The notes under the pieces: model-generated
Database searches by the model: none
Told to the model about the DNA's origin: nothing
What the model saw: the letters and a program-made list of their open reading frames with translations, nothing else
Assembly (NCBI RefSeq): GCF_024679095.1
Contig: NW_026112166.1
Location: forward strand, 108,501-172,500
Length of the DNA: 64,000 nt
Direction of reading: 5' to 3'
DNA from: Eriocheir sinensis
Lineage: Eukaryota > Arthropoda > Malacostraca > Decapoda > Varunidae
Shown: positions 37,900 to 62,665 of the stretch, one piece after another
How positions within the stretch are numbered: the first letter of the stretch is position 1
How the letters are laid out: every line of letters begins with the position of its first letter
Translations under genes and position numbers: made by a program

Positions 37900-38180
37900 T
37901 AAGAGATGTCAGTCATTACCAACTCGAAAATGTAAGGGAGCTTCTAAACTATTTTCCATCTCCGTTGTATTCCAAGCTCTCCTTAAGACATGTTAATTTT
38001 TACCAACTCAGAAACCAGCGGAAGATTCTGAACTGTTTTTCCCGTGTTGTATTTCATTGTATAATTCCAAGCTCTTCCTTATTAAGATTGTCCAGCTATT
38101 ACCAACTCAAAAACTAATGGCAGCTTTTAGGGTCTTTCGCCTTTGTTGAATTCCACATAAGTTTTTCATGATCTATTTAC
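37900..38180. repeat. Diverged tandem unit of about 85 bp
   Basis: TACCAACTCRRAAA.TAA.GG.AGCTT then GTTGTATTCCAAGCTCT.CCTTAA occurs three times. Confidence 0.65.
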
Positions 38181-38759
38181 GACAAAACAGATAAAAAATA
38201 TATCTTATAGAAGTAGCCATTAACCCGCAAAAGTGATTCATAGAGAGCTCGTAAGGAACGGGGTCTGACTGACTGATGTTGATGGAACTGATTTTAAGGG
38301 ATCAGCCGAAGGTTTGTCTGATCGGCGTCAGTGAATGAAGCAGCCATGGGGGAGGTAAATAAAAGAACAAGTACAGAGATGTGTTTATTTTTGGGTGGAA
38401 AAAATAAACGATTGAGGCGTGGAATAGACACGACTCCATCTGGTGAAGTGGGTTTGAGTTGTTGCTGATGAGAAATTGATAAGAAAAACCTTTAGTGAGA
38501 GAGAAATCGAAAGACGGACATGGTAGTAGATAAAAAGACAGTGCAAGAGAGACAGAGTGACAGAAACAAACAAAAAACCAAAGAGATTGACATATAGGTA
38601 GATAGATAGATAGAAAGTGCAAGAGAAACAGAAACACAGACAGACACATTGATAGACAAAAAAACAACGCCAAAAAGATTTCTGGTTCAATGACAAGGTG
38701 CTCGGAAGAAGAGGAGGAGGAGGAGGAGGTGGAGGAGAGGCGGTGTTTCCCTCCCTCAC

Positions 38760-42924
<4,165 letters not shown>

Positions 42925-42990
42925 TTTTACTGTTGCCTTATGCAGAGATGGATCAGACCTCAAGTGACTATCTCGTTGAACCCACGGGCC

Positions 42991-43001
42991 TTTTATATAT
43001 A
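42991..43001 (-). promoter_or_regulatory. Gene B TATA box
   Basis: TATATATAAAA on the minus strand followed by GGCCCG. It lies about 70 bp upstream of the ATG at 42924. A TCACTT initiator-like site falls about 32 bp downstream of the TATAAAA core. Confidence 0.62.
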
Positions 43002-43368
43002 CCATGCAAAGAGAGGGATGTGATGGTGGTGGTGGTGGTGGGAGGGTTAAATAACACCAATACCGGTAGTGCTTGCAACGTTGAGGGCGTCCCGTCTTTA
43101 CCGTGTTTTGTTCTCGTGTTGCCCCGCCCTGTGATGTATGACCCGAATGACCTACCCTCACACTTACCCCCCTCCCACCTTCCCGCCCTTGCCTCAAAGC
43201 GTTAGTGTGTGGTAATGTAACCTGGTTCCCTGCGCTGTTCGGGTCTTTCCTACGCACTTGTTTTATGTTGATAGGCGGTGATTAACTTTTCCGGCGTTTA
43301 ACTATTCGCGCGGTTGTCAGAAATGTAGCTCAATAGTGTATTATGAGGCTGTTTTGAATGGATAAATG

Positions 43369-43549
<181 letters not shown>

Positions 43550-44167
43550 AGGGAGAGAGAGAGAGCGAGCTAGGGAAGGAGGGAGGGTATCGTCTACTGC
43601 TAACACAGCAGGAGGGGATGCAGGAGGGGAAAGGGAGAAAGGGAGAAAGGGAGTAGGTGGAAATAGATAGAGATGAGCAACACCCGTTGATGGTGAGGGA
43701 GAGGGGGAACACTGGCCAGGAGGGGGGGGGGGGGGCGGACACGGCACCCGCTAAACAATGAAGCGTTAGTACAAGCACCCCGCGCCGCCTATGCAGATCA
43801 GGTGTGGCTGTTTACCTGTGGGGTCTGTTGTAACGGGGTTACCGGGGGGCGTTTAAAGGGCGTTGATTAAGACTTCAGCTTCCTTAAGGCAAATATATTC
43901 GTAGCCTATATGTACAAGAAGCGTCGTAGCGAGAGCGACTCCGTTGTGTGTCAGTCGGACTCTCGTGAAGGAGTCGCGAGTTACAGGTTGGAAAATAATT
44001 GTTACAATTGGTCACGTACGTCAAGGTGACCTCCACGCACTATGAAATGCGATGTATACAAACTGAGACGGTAAACACTGACGGACGACATTCCTATAAG
44101 GTGGCGTGATCTATCTGTCGTGGGTTTTTTCCATTGACAATTGTATGCCTAATTCGTGGTGATATTA

Positions 44168-44360
44168 AATAATAATAATAATAATACATTGATATCCTAC
44201 TATAACACTGTGCCTCGGTGCGCTGGGTCGTGATACGCATATTTTGCCTTTTGTTTTATTGCAATGAAAAAAATAATTAGATTCTAATGATAATGATAGT
44301 ACTACTACGATTGCTATTACTACTACTACTACTACTACTTTTTTTTTTTTTACACAAAAA
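44168..44360. repeat. (AAT)n and (ACT)n microsatellites flanking the R4-like element
   Basis: AAT at 44169-44186, ACT at 44315-44339 followed by a T-run that is the poly-A end of the element. Confidence 0.9.
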
Positions 44361-45803
44361 AAACGGGCCTCCATCTATTAGAGTTGCGTTGTGAGCGGTA
44401 TATTCTCTCATATCCTTTCACAAAGCAATTCATTGGCCCCACCCCGCCAATGACTGGCCGAGAACCATCTTTATTTAATATTACAAACCTTACTAAACAT
44501 ATTATTTTTAAGCAAACAGAGCTTGTGGTTGATACGACTATCAACCACCGTCGCCTCAAAGTCCAGGTCGGCAATGCGGGTGGTTTTGGGTGCAGGTGAC
44601 CTGGTTCCTCTCAGGCAGACCAAGGCTGACCTCAGGAGGGAGAAGGACAGCCTGCATCTCATCCAGGCGACCACACTGCTTCTTGGCTGTTGTTTCTTAT
44701 CCGCCAGTGTTTCGGCGAGTCTTGCGTAGAAGCTCTGCGCCCTTGGTCCCATCCCTCCTGCCGTCGTGAATACTACCGGGGTGAAGGAGCCCTGGTCCAC
44801 ATTCTGTATTCTTTCTTCATATGCTCTGTTCTTCTCTTGTTCGTTTCTTCCGTGGGCTGCATCAAGGGTCAGGTCTCTGTGGCAATGGGCCATGGGATCA
44901 AAGTTACTTATGTCAAAATATGCCCTTTGTCCACGAGTCCAAAACCCTCTGGCGCTAACATCCACTCGTGCTTCGTTCGAAACATTAGCGGTGCGTCTGG
45001 CGAGGTGTTCGCCTTGCAGAGGGAGCAGCATGGGTTCCACAGTCACGTCGTGGCAGACTTCTTTCAGCATTTGAGCTGTTACGTCTCTTACTTCATCATG
45101 TCTCATGCAGACGAAACCTCCTCTCTTGCATGTCATGGCATGATTTTGGTTGAAGGGTGAGCCACAGTTACACATGTTTGGGAGCCCATCCACTGGCCAG
45201 CCATACCTGAGGGCAAGGGCATCAGTGAATTCTTTTTTGTTTAAGTTGAAGCCTTTTGCCCTGATAGGTAGTGTGGTTAGCCAGTTTGAAGCGCCCACTT
45301 CCTGTACAATATCTGTCCTCCTCCTTGTGCCTTCTGGGAGTTCTCTCATTAGGTCACTCAGAGTGTCTCTCTGTTTTCCTTCTCTGTTTATGGAGATTTC
45401 ATTTCTTAGTGACCTAATATCTTGAGGGTTGTCTTCTTCCCTTTCATTTTGATTGATAATATATCCGGTCAAGGAGGCTGTGATTCGGACTGAGTTCCCG
45501 AATTCAGACTCAGCCAGATTTTGCGGGTTGGTGACGCCGAGCCCACCCATTCTTGGCGGCAACTCCAGCAACCTTCTCTCCTGGTCGCTGGGACATCTCC
45601 CATTTGCTATCGCCGGTATGAAGGCGTTTCTGATAGCATCTTCCAGAGGTTTTAGTAACGGAGCAACATCAGGAACTGTCCTGATGAGGTAGTTCCATTT
45701 ATGCTTGACACCGTACGTATATGCTGCGAAGGCTGCCTGCGGTTCTGTTTTGGCGATCTCGCTCAGCCTCTGCAGTTCGGACTCCCAGCGCTTTACAGCT
45801 GCT
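44342..45803 (-). mobile_element. R4/Dong-like non-LTR retrotransposon, 5'-truncated
   Basis: On the minus strand an open frame from about 45803 to 44471 encodes the region after the reverse transcriptase: KHKWNYLIRTVPD, then LELPPRMGGLGV, a CCHC finger (CNCGSPFNQNHAMTCKRGG), RHDEVRD, and a restriction-like endonuclease region with ARVDVSARGFW then RAYFDISNFDP. A poly-A tail follows a short 3' UTR. This arrangement is that of LINEs with a restriction-like endonuclease; the assignment to R4/Dong rests on the finger, the endonuclease pattern and insertion in a trinucleotide repeat. The reverse transcriptase itself is lost. No stop breaks the roughly 440-codon remnant. Confidence 0.72.
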
Positions 45804-45804
45804 G

Positions 45805-45875
<71 letters not shown>
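45804..45875. repeat. (ACT)n(AAT)n microsatellite
   Basis: About 10 ACT units then about 13 AAT units, directly against the 5' end of the R4-like element. Confidence 0.95.
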
Positions 45876-45876
<1 letters not shown>

Positions 45877-46545
45877 GTCACAATGATCAAGGAAGTATAC
45901 CGTCATCATCGTCATAATGCTAGTGACAACAGTAATAAAAACAACAACAATAACAACAACAAAACTTTATTAATAACAAAAAACTCAACAAGCGTGTCAT
46001 CGTAATAACAACAACAACAAAAAAAACAATAAAACAAAAAAATATCAGTGAGGTGAGCAAGATGTCATTGGCGTCACCTTCAATCCCAAGCAGTTTCCAT
46101 TTCTTCTGCTTCCTGGCGTCCTGCTGGTCAGTTTTGGCGGACATTCTTTGCGTGCGTTTTCGTCCTCCATTTCGTGGAGGGAACAGAAAATAAAAAGAAA
46201 GAGACGATGGGGACGTACAACAGATAAAAAAATCTTCCTCTGGCGTGGTGGTTTAAGTCAATACCGATAGGAAATAGATGAAAGAAACCGAGACAGATGA
46301 AGAAATAAGTAGAAGGAAGATACAGACAGGAAGAGGGACAGACGAACAGTGATAAAAACAAAAGAAAAGGCGACAAAAGAATGAAAAATAAACAAGAGGA
46401 TAGAATGATAAAAGGCGCCAGCGAGAGACAGGCAGGCAGACAAGAGTCAGAGACAAGAAAAGAAGAAAAATAAGCTTCCTAGTTCAGTAATTATAAAATG
46501 CACGGAGAGGAGGAGAGGCGTCAGCGTCCTTGTCTCGCCCCTAAG

Positions 46546-54674
<8,129 letters not shown>

Positions 54675-54796
54675 TGCGCCAGACCCTTGAAAACCCTGAA
54701 CAGCAAGACTCAAGAATAGGTAGATCGCTGAGGCTGTTCTGAACCCTCTTCCGTGCGACTCAGATGCAGAATAGGGAGACGTTATGGGTTCCCACG

Positions 54797-54804
54797 CTTT
54801 TATA
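54797..54804 (-). promoter_or_regulatory. Gene C TATA box
   Basis: TATAAAAG on the minus strand in a GC-rich context, about 125 bp upstream of the ATG at 54674, similar to the arrangement at genes A and B. Confidence 0.6.
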
Positions 54805-54889
54805 CCCTACACGAGAGGGCGTTGCTACTTTCTCAACCCATACCTTGGCCTTTAATAGGTTCCTTTACCTCTGCATGCCCCTCCTCCTC

Positions 54890-55460
54890 CTCCTCCTCCT
54901 CCTCCAAGCCTCCCTATGCGGGTTCATCTCCCCCCCCCACCCATCTTGTTCCCGTCCTGCCCACTCCCATCCTTCTTACTCCCCGGCCTCACGACCTCGC
55001 CCTTCTGTAGTTCATCTTCCCCTCCACCTCCATCCCATCCCATCCCATCCCTCCCTCTCTCTAGCTCCTCTGTGTCCCTCTGTTTTTGTTCATAATGGTC
55101 TCTCCTTGAACCCCTCCCGTTCCGTTTCTTCCTTCTCTCCCTCTAGTTTTTCTATACGCCTTTCTGTGCTGGTTCATCTTGGTCTTCTATTTAAACAATT
55201 GCCCCGTCCACTTCTATCTACATGCACCCCCTTCCTCGCTCCTCTACTTTTTTCCTTTTTTTACGTTTCGCTTATGGCGCCGGTAGGCTTTCTTGGTGGG
55301 GCCTGGTGGTCGGCCCCAGCCTCATATGGCGCAGGCAAGTGCTTTTCGTGACGCCGTCTTGCTTCGCTCCTGCTGCCTCCCGTAGCTCATCTTTGATCCT
55401 CTTTTTAAGTGAGAATCTAGGGTCCAGGTTGATGGATGGTTTTCAGGACAGCATGTGGAT
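54890..55460. other. C/T-rich diverged tandem sequence upstream of gene C
   Basis: CTCC-rich with repeated CCTC..TGCGGGTTCATCT / CTGTTTTTGTTCATAATGGT / GTGCTGGTTCATCTTGGTC units about 110 bp apart, also weakly at 55590-55700. Long ORFs here have no conserved features. Confidence 0.55.
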
Positions 55461-55920
55461 AGTCTTAGGCCACTCGGCGATGACTGAACAATTGCCATCT
55501 TGTTTGTCGCGGCGGGGGTGAGACGTGAACCCGCGTCCACCCGCGTCCTCCTGGACGCCGCGCCCGCACGCTCCCACCGCCTCCCCATATGGAGCTTCTT
55601 CTTAGTCTCTCTTAAACCTGTACCTGTTCAATTCCATCGACTCTCCACTTTCTTCCTCGCCCCTCTATGCAGGTTTAACTTAGACCCCCTAAGGCCTCCT
55701 CCGGTCCAGTATCTCCTGACCCGATTTCCCCCTGGCCCGCGCTCCCTCCTGTGCCGGGCCGACCTCACCTTTCTCCACCTGCGCGCCCGTGGTTATATAA
55801 GACTTGACCCGTTAGGAGCATGTGAGAGGCTGTGGGTATATGTGGGTGTGGTTGTAAGGGTTAAGTTAACGGCATTCGTCTACATAGTGGTTAGTTGATA
55901 TATTGCTATTGCTTTTACAA

Positions 55921-55965
55921 TTACTACTACTACTACTACTACTACTACTATTACTACTAGTACTT

Positions 55966-56026
<61 letters not shown>

Positions 56027-56035
56027 TACTGCTTT

Positions 56036-56091
<56 letters not shown>

Positions 56092-56092
56092 T

Positions 56093-56142
<50 letters not shown>

Positions 56143-56191
56143 TTGCTACTACTACTACTACTACTACTAGTACTACTACTACTACTACTAC
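55921..56191. repeat. (ACT)n microsatellite, about 270 bp
   Basis: Trinucleotide run with rare TTT, GCT and AGT interruptions. Confidence 0.98.
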
Positions 56192-56399
56192 AACAACAAT
56201 CTCAGCATCTATCTGTCTCTTTCTCTGTGTCTCACTTTCCAGTCTCTTTACCTAGGCTTTCCTCCTCTCTCCCCAGTCCTTCCTCTTCGGTTCCAAATCC
56301 CAGTTTCCTTTTTTTTTTTCTCTCTCTCTCTCTCTCTACCTGTCTATCTGTCTATCCCTGTCTTGTCTCTCCTACACGTAAAAACCGAAAACATCACTA

Positions 56400-57260
56400 A
56401 GACCTGCATTACTAAGAAGCACTGTAATAATGATATAGCTGAAAGTACAATGCAATATAATGACTAGGCAATTACGATGAAAAAAAATAACACCCACTTA
56501 ACCATTCCTATATATGCACTCACCAGCACATCATCATCATCATCATCATCATTATCATCATCATCTGCAGCATACATTCGCCAACCCCTAAAAAAAAAAA
56601 AAGCAGAAGGTCAGACAGAGAGCAAAATAACAAATGACAAAGGGCCGGATATGGCGTAGTGATGAAATTTACGAGTTAAAAACAATGTGAAGTCGACGTT
56701 TTAGAGATGCGCAGATAAGAGTGAATGCACGTTATTGTCTTCTGCCCCCCCCCCCCCCCGTCCTCCTCCATCACCACCCGTACAGAGGTCGTTGGCATGG
56801 TACCTTATGTGTGCAGGTAACCTCTTAACCTCTTTATCCACATTGAACTATTTTAGGATTTGGGATTTGAAGGGAGTGTGTTAGCGTGATAGTGTGTTTG
56901 TGTGTGTGGAGGGGGGGGGAAGGGGGAAGGGAAGGAGTCTTCTTGCTTCAAATATTGTTATTGACTTGGTAATGTTCTCAGGTGTTCTCTTTTTATTTAC
57001 CGTGAACTTGAAAGGAAATAGGTTGTGGTTTATTTGTTTGTATACTTGTTTGTGTCTGTGATGTTTTTATTTACTTGAATTTTTTTTTCTGTTTCTCATA
57101 TTTCATAGTAACACCACCACCACCACCACCACCAACAACAACAACATCAACAACAAATTAATCAATAACACACTAACATTTGTACTGACGTCCATGATAA
57201 CAACAACAAGAACAAATATCAACACCAACACCACCGTTGACTGCGACAAAACCTCACAGC
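56400..57260. other. No gene seen; minor simple repeats
   Basis: (ATC)n at 56529-56565, poly-C at 56746-56759, poly-G near 56911, (CCA)n at 57113-57133. Confidence 0.6.
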
Positions 57261-57262
57261 AT

Positions 57263-57345
57263 TTTTTTTTTACAGCAAAGGAGACGAAACAAAAGTTAAA
57301 ACAAGCCCACAGATCACTGCTCCCGAGTTAATAAAAAAAAAAAAC
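57263..57345 (-). mobile_element. Short dispersed element with shared LINE tail
   Basis: TTTTACAGCAAAGGAGACGA then AACAAAAGTTAAAACAAGCC and CACTGCTCCCGAG; slightly deleted copy. Confidence 0.55.
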
Positions 57346-57639
57346 ATGGTCATATTAGGTTGGAGAGGTGGCTAGATACTCCCGTCTTCAAAGCGTCCAA
57401 GTCGTAGGAGGGAGGGAAAACGGACAAGTGAAACCAGTAAAAGGATGAAAAAGTGAAAATTCTGGTTAAGCCTTGCATTAAGAAGTAGGACAGCATAGCG
57501 ATGCGCTACAGTAGAAAGCCGCGGGGTTGGGGAGAGAGGGGTGATGTGTCCAGTTAACAGATGACCATATCACTGAAATCTACCCCCTCATTTTGTTACC
57601 GCCAGAAGGCGGAACGAATAATAGGAGAAGGTGAGGAGT

Positions 57640-57850
57640 ACTTTATTCCTCTTGCTCTTCGTTTCTCTTTTACTTACCCCTCTTTCTCCTCTTCTCCTCC
57701 TCTCATTTCTCTTTTCTTCTCCCTCTTCCTCTTCCTCCTTTCATTTCTTTCCCTCTTCTTATTCCTCTTTTCCTTCCTCATCCTTTCATTCCTTCATTCT
57801 TCTTCTTAATTCCTGTTCTATTCCTTTTTCTTCCCCATTTTTTTCTGGTC
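57640..57850. repeat. CT-rich low-complexity tract
   Basis: TTCCTCTTCCTC-type sequence without a clear period. Confidence 0.7.
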
Positions 57851-58079
57851 ATTCTAAACTAACTCTCAATCTCCGAGATCAGCAGCTCCGTGTTGTGGTA
57901 ATCTAAATTAGCAATAACCTTGAAATTTAAATGCAGATGTTTGTTGTACAGAGGTATACAGAATTAATATGTAAGACACTTACATTTTCAATATACAGTA
58001 ACTGAAAGTTCACAAGATGGAAAATATAGTGCATACCAGCTTTTCCAATGATGCACAGTGGTCGCGTGCCTTTCCTCCC

Positions 58080-58345
58080 AGTGTTGACAGACAACTATCC
58101 CTCGCCGCACGCGGCAAACATCGTATGTGTGAACGCGCCCATAGCAACACATGGCCACCGAAACCGTTGTGCGGCATTTCTGCCGCTGCAGTCTTGCTGG
58201 CAGTCCGGCAGGGTGCGGCTGCCGGAGCGGCAGTCCTGCCGCTCCGGATTCGTGTGAACGCATCCATAGGAGTCAATGTAAAGCTAAACCGTCCGGCACG
58301 TGCCGCAGCGGCAGAAACCGCTCGTGTGAAATGGGCCTAAATAAG
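58080..58345. mobile_element. GC-rich foldback element fragment
   Basis: GTGTGAACGCGCCCATAG and GTGTGAACGCATCCATAG flank a core with a perfect 12-bp inverted repeat (CCGGAGCGGCAG/CTGCCGCTCCGG, 58222-58247). The right edge reads GTGTGAAATGGGCCTAA, a typical MITE terminus. No matching left terminus is visible. Confidence 0.5.
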
Positions 58346-58600
58346 ATAAATAGGAGAAGCGTATATATGACAAACAGGAAGGGACGCCTATCCTCCGTTG
58401 ATATTCCGTGTATTATCGCAAAGGCTATTTATCGTCGGGAATGTTATGACATGACGGTCAGAGATTTTTTCTCCTTATTTTCTTGTTTTCTGCTTCATTG
58501 ATATCAGTAGAAACAATAACAATACAAACACACCAACACCTGCAACGAAAACATCACAGCATACAAACATCTAACTGACAACATACATCTTATTTTTTAC

Positions 58601-58601
<1 letters not shown>

Positions 58602-58688
<87 letters not shown>
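58602..58688. repeat. (GT)n microsatellite
   Basis: About 43 GT units. Confidence 0.98.
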
Positions 58689-58779
58689 TGATTGGCTGAT
58701 ACATCATATTTTTACTTCTTATTGTTCTCTGCTTTATTGAAACCCAAGGAACAAACACATGACTTGTATAGCAACAACT

Positions 58780-59085
58780 ACAACGAAGGCACCACAAACA
58801 TACACACATCGCACTTTAAACCACTCATTCGCCCGTCTATATTTCAGTGTTCCTCAAAGTTCTCAACCTCTACACAACGAAGCAACGTCTACAACAAAGA
58901 CCTACAAACATACAAACATCTCAATTCAACCCACTCATTTGTCCATGTCTATATTTCAGTTCTTTTCAAGAGCTCGACCTTCACCACGCACAAACATCTC
59001 ACTTCAACCCACTCATTTGTTCATCTATATTTCAGGATTCTTCAAGAGCTCTCGACCTTCACCACACACACACACACACACACAC
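58780..59085. repeat. Diverged tandem repeat, about 60-115 bp unit
   Basis: CACTTTAAACCACTCATTCG / CAATTCAACCCACTCATTTG / CACTTCAACCCACTCATTTG each followed by TCTATATTTCAG and a TTC.AGAGCTC-like part; ends in (CA)n. Confidence 0.8.
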
Positions 59086-59514
59086 GCGCGCAGTCTTCGT
59101 GCCTATCAGCAGAGTCCGTGGACGGGTAGCAGAGGAAAAGAAGGAAGACGCTCGCAGGCCGTGGACGAGTCAAGGTTAGCTCAGTTTCTCTCGTCTCGGC
59201 GTCACTCACTGTTTGATGTGTCCAATTAGAATAATGTCATTGGAGTCTTAGTCTGTTATTATTTAGTTGTTCTTTAATTCGGAGTGACTTGAGATTTGGA
59301 GTGAGCCTTGCAAACATTTTTTTCTATCAAGTTTTTATTTTATTTTAATTGCCTCTGACCTTAATATGATATGAAGTAGTGAGAAAGCTTCATTACAGTT
59401 TCTATTTACCTATTACTGCGTTTCTAGATAGTTAAGTAAGCAATCTAAACTTAGAGAAATGAAGAGCAAATACTTATAAGAAAACATGGTAGAGGGGAAA
59501 GGTATGGTAATTTT

Positions 59515-59880
59515 TTTTTTTTGTCCTTTTCTGTTTGCATTTTCTCTCGCCTTTTCTCTGCCTCTCTTTCGTTCTCAGTTTTTCGTTTTCATTTTCTCTC
59601 ACTTATTTTCTACTTCTATTTTTCTGTAATTAGTTCTTCGTTTGTTTATCATCTCACTTTCTCTCTATCTCTACTCTTCTACGTATTTTTTTTTTGTATT
59701 TTCTTTGACTTTCTCTCTACTTCTGTTATCTATTTAGTTTCTCTGTATTTTCTTTGACTTTCTCTCTACTTCTGTTATCTATTTAGTTTCTCGTTTGTAT
59801 TTTCTTTGACTTTCTCTCTGCTTCTCTTTTGTTCCGCGTAGTTTTCCGTTTCCATTTTCTCTCACTTGTCCACTAGTCCT
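59515..59880. repeat. T-rich tandem sequence, about 53-bp unit
   Basis: TTTTCTTTGACTTTCTCTCT then ACTTCTGTTATCTATTTAGT recurs three times near 59700-59800, decaying on both sides. Confidence 0.75.
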
Positions 59881-60074
59881 ATTTTTCTACGTATTTTCAG
59901 AGTGATTCATCTATCCGTGCTAAGTTTGGATGTATTTTTGGCCACAGCGACTTTCCATTAACTCAAAACCTGCATTTATGAAGGAATTTAGGCTAATAAC
60001 ACTCTGAGAACATGTGTTGATGAGAAATGAACGAGATTATCTGAGTGGATGGGGCCGGAAAGGTTAAGGCCATG

Positions 60075-60245
60075 GAGTAGTAGTAGTAGTAGGAGGAGGA
60101 GGAGGAGGAGGAGGAGGAATAGTAACAGTAAGAAAGGTTATATGTGCAGGACAGAGGTGGTTTTAGTATTAGTGTTATCAGTAGTAGTAGTAGTAGTATC
60201 AGTAGTAGTAATCGAAATAGTAGTTGTAACGATAGTAGTAGAACA
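60075..60245. repeat. (AGT)n/(AGG)n tracts
   Basis: AGTAGTAGTAGG and later AGTAGTAGTAGT runs. Confidence 0.85.
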
Positions 60246-60604
60246 AAGCATACTAACTTTACCAACACTCAACACTTATATGCAATACTCTACGAACGTG
60301 CACCTAACCCAAATGCAACATATCCGTGACATCTCAAAAACCTGTGAGATTATAAGCAACACAAAGACCCATTCCCCATAGAAACACAGAGGGGATGGGA
60401 GGTGGGTGGGGAGACAGAGAGCGAGACGCATATGTGTACGTTACCTCACTCCCTTCCCCTTCTTTCCCTCCGGTCCCTCCCAGCCTCGAGGCCTCGTTAA
60501 CACTGTGAGGAGGTTGTATACATTGTCAGGTGCGAAGGTTATTAATAGACGAGGGGCCGCTGACCGCTCTATACGCCGCCAGAAGGGATATTTGGGGCCC
60601 TGCG

Positions 60605-60915
60605 TAGGTTTGGTTTGGTTTGGTTTGGTGAGGTTTTGATGAGTTTTGGTTTGGTGAGGTTTTGATGAGTTTTGGTTTGGTGAGGTTTTGATGAGTTTTG
60701 GTTTGGTTTGGTTAATTTGGTTTGGTGGGTCTTGGTCTTGCCTTGGTTTGGTTTTGTTTTGTTTGGTGAGGTTTTGATGAGTATTGGTTTGGTGAGGTTT
60801 TGATGAGTATTGGTTTGGTGAGGTTTTGATGAGTATTGGTTTGGTGAGGTTTTGATGAGTTTTGGTTTGGTGAGGTTTTGATTAGTTTTGGTTTCGTGAG
60901 TTTTAGTAAGTTTGT
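60605..60915. repeat. 26-bp minisatellite
   Basis: Unit TTGGTTTGGTGAGGTTTTGA then TGAGTT, about ten copies. Confidence 0.93.
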
Positions 60916-61289
60916 TTGGTGTGTTCGATTCACGGAGGCGATTCTAATGGATAAATAAATATGATGATGGATATAAAGGAAGTTGATGCTTGTAGTTTGA
61001 TAGTATGTATTTCAGTTGACAGGTTTGAACGACATAATTAGAGATCACATCAGACAGACGGGGCTTTCTTTATTCACCTACTATCTGTTCTTGCCGCTTG
61101 TCCCTGTCTCCTACTCTTTCCTCCTCTTCATGTCCTTTACCCTGTAGTTATTATACCTTACTTCCCTTAATACTAACCTTATACCCTTCCTTTATCTCCT
61201 ATCCTTAGTTCCTTCCTCTTTCCCTTACTGTACCTTCCCTACTCATCCATTCCCTTTTCTTGCCTTACCTTTGCTTAACCCCTTGACTG

Positions 61290-61510
61290 CGGATTTCCTA
61301 CAAGAAGACCTCACCAAGCTACAGGAATGGAACAAAAAGTGGCTGCTACAATTCAATGAAGAAAAATGTCAAGTCCTGCACCCTGGGAGGAGATATCAAG
61401 CACACCAATACCACATGGGAAACACTCCAGTATCCACCACAGAGGGAGAGAAAGACATGGGACTATATATATTACCAGGCTACTACTGAAGGCCAAATCC
61501 ATGACAATCG
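61290..61510 (+). mobile_element. Non-LTR reverse transcriptase scrap
   Basis: Encodes LQEDLTKLQEWNKKWLLQF, then NEEKCQVLHPG, YHMGNTPVSTTEGEKDMGLY. This is the segment just after the active site of LINE reverse transcriptases (KW..FN..KC.V...G, then EKDLG). No active-site motif or ends; origin family not assignable. It reads out of frame after 61488. Confidence 0.65.
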
Positions 61511-61529
61511 CAGCGGACGGGTTAAGAAG

Positions 61530-62080
61530 TGCACTTTATTCACGACCACTTCTTGCTTTACTCATCCTACCCTGCCTACCTTCTCCCCGCAGACCAAACA
61601 CGATATCATCTCTTCTAGTTCCCTATATCTTTCTGCTTTAGCCTTGATTAGAAGTACATCCCTCTGTCTATTCTTCACCCCTGCAAAACAAACATTACAG
61701 CTTCCCCACTCATCCACTTCCTATCCTTGCTTTACTCTTCCCTCGCTGCCTCCATCGCCCCAACCGCAAACACACATCATCCCAATTCATTCACTTCCTT
61801 TTCGTTCCTTACCCTTCCTACCCTGCCTACCTTCGCTTCTGCAAACCAAACACATCAGCAATACTAATTCCCTTCCTCTTCTTGCTCTCCCCTTCCCATC
61901 CTGTTATCTTCGCCCCTATAATACAAACGCTGCATCAGACATACTAATTCCCTTCCTCTTCTTGTTTTACCTCTACCTCCTTCCCTATTCTTTGCCCCTG
62001 CAGACCCCAACTAATTCACTTCCTCTTCTCCACCCTTCCCACTCTCCCTCCTTATCTTCCCCTATACAGTACGCTTAATT
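61530..62080. repeat. Diverged C/T-rich tandem array, about 80-95 bp unit
   Basis: ACTAATTCCCTTCCTCTTCT, TACCCTGCCTACCTTC and CTGCA.ACCAAACAC recur several times. Confidence 0.65.
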
Positions 62081-62247
62081 CATCACCCCTCGCGGAACAG
62101 GAATAGTCTTCGCTGTCTTGCCCGGCACATGACAGACACGCCTCCCCGTCTCTTCCTAGTTAAGACGCGTCCCTTCCTACTTCAAGACGTGCCGGGACCT
62201 ATTGGCGACCGACCCTTTCTGATTGAACCGACCGTCAGGAGTCACGT

Positions 62248-62259
62248 GGATGTGTGTGT

Positions 62260-62328
<69 letters not shown>
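62248..62328. repeat. (GT)n microsatellite
   Basis: GT run with one TATG interruption; followed by the inverted pair ATGGAGGTAG/CTACCTCCAT at 62333-62359. Confidence 0.97.
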
Positions 62329-62329
<1 letters not shown>

Positions 62330-62665
62330 CTCATGGAGGTAGGATTAGCTACCTCCATGGTGTAGCTATAGGGACAGGTTCTTCGTGTCCTTGAGGTGTA
62401 AAGCCCTCCTGTGTTATCTGCTCCTTGATGTCCCTCACTCTTATACCCTGGGTCCCCCTCCCTTCCCTTACCTCCATCTCCCTTCCCTTATCCCTCCTCC
62501 TCCCCTCCTTCGACCACCTTCCCTTTCCTTACTCTGTCCCTCTGCCTCCTGCTCTTCATTTCTCTTCATATCCACTACCCTCTAGTTATTATACCCTTAC
62601 CACCCTTAATAACTAACCTTGTACCCTTCATTTATCTCCTATCCTTAGTTTTTTGCCTCCTTATC

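Noticed and set aside
45705..46005. ORFs with poly-Thr, poly-Asn or poly-Leu/Ile over ACT/AAT repeats
   Set aside because: Microsatellite translations joined to the antisense of the R4-like element.
54764..55351. 195-codon ORF upstream of gene C
   Set aside because: C/T-rich diverged repeats; no domain or splice pattern, and it overlaps the gene C promoter and 5' UTR on the other strand.
59093..59180. Possible exon after TTTCAG near 59033
   Set aside because: The TTTCAG is part of a tandem repeat (it recurs with TCTATATTTCAG units) and no donor or conserved frame follows.
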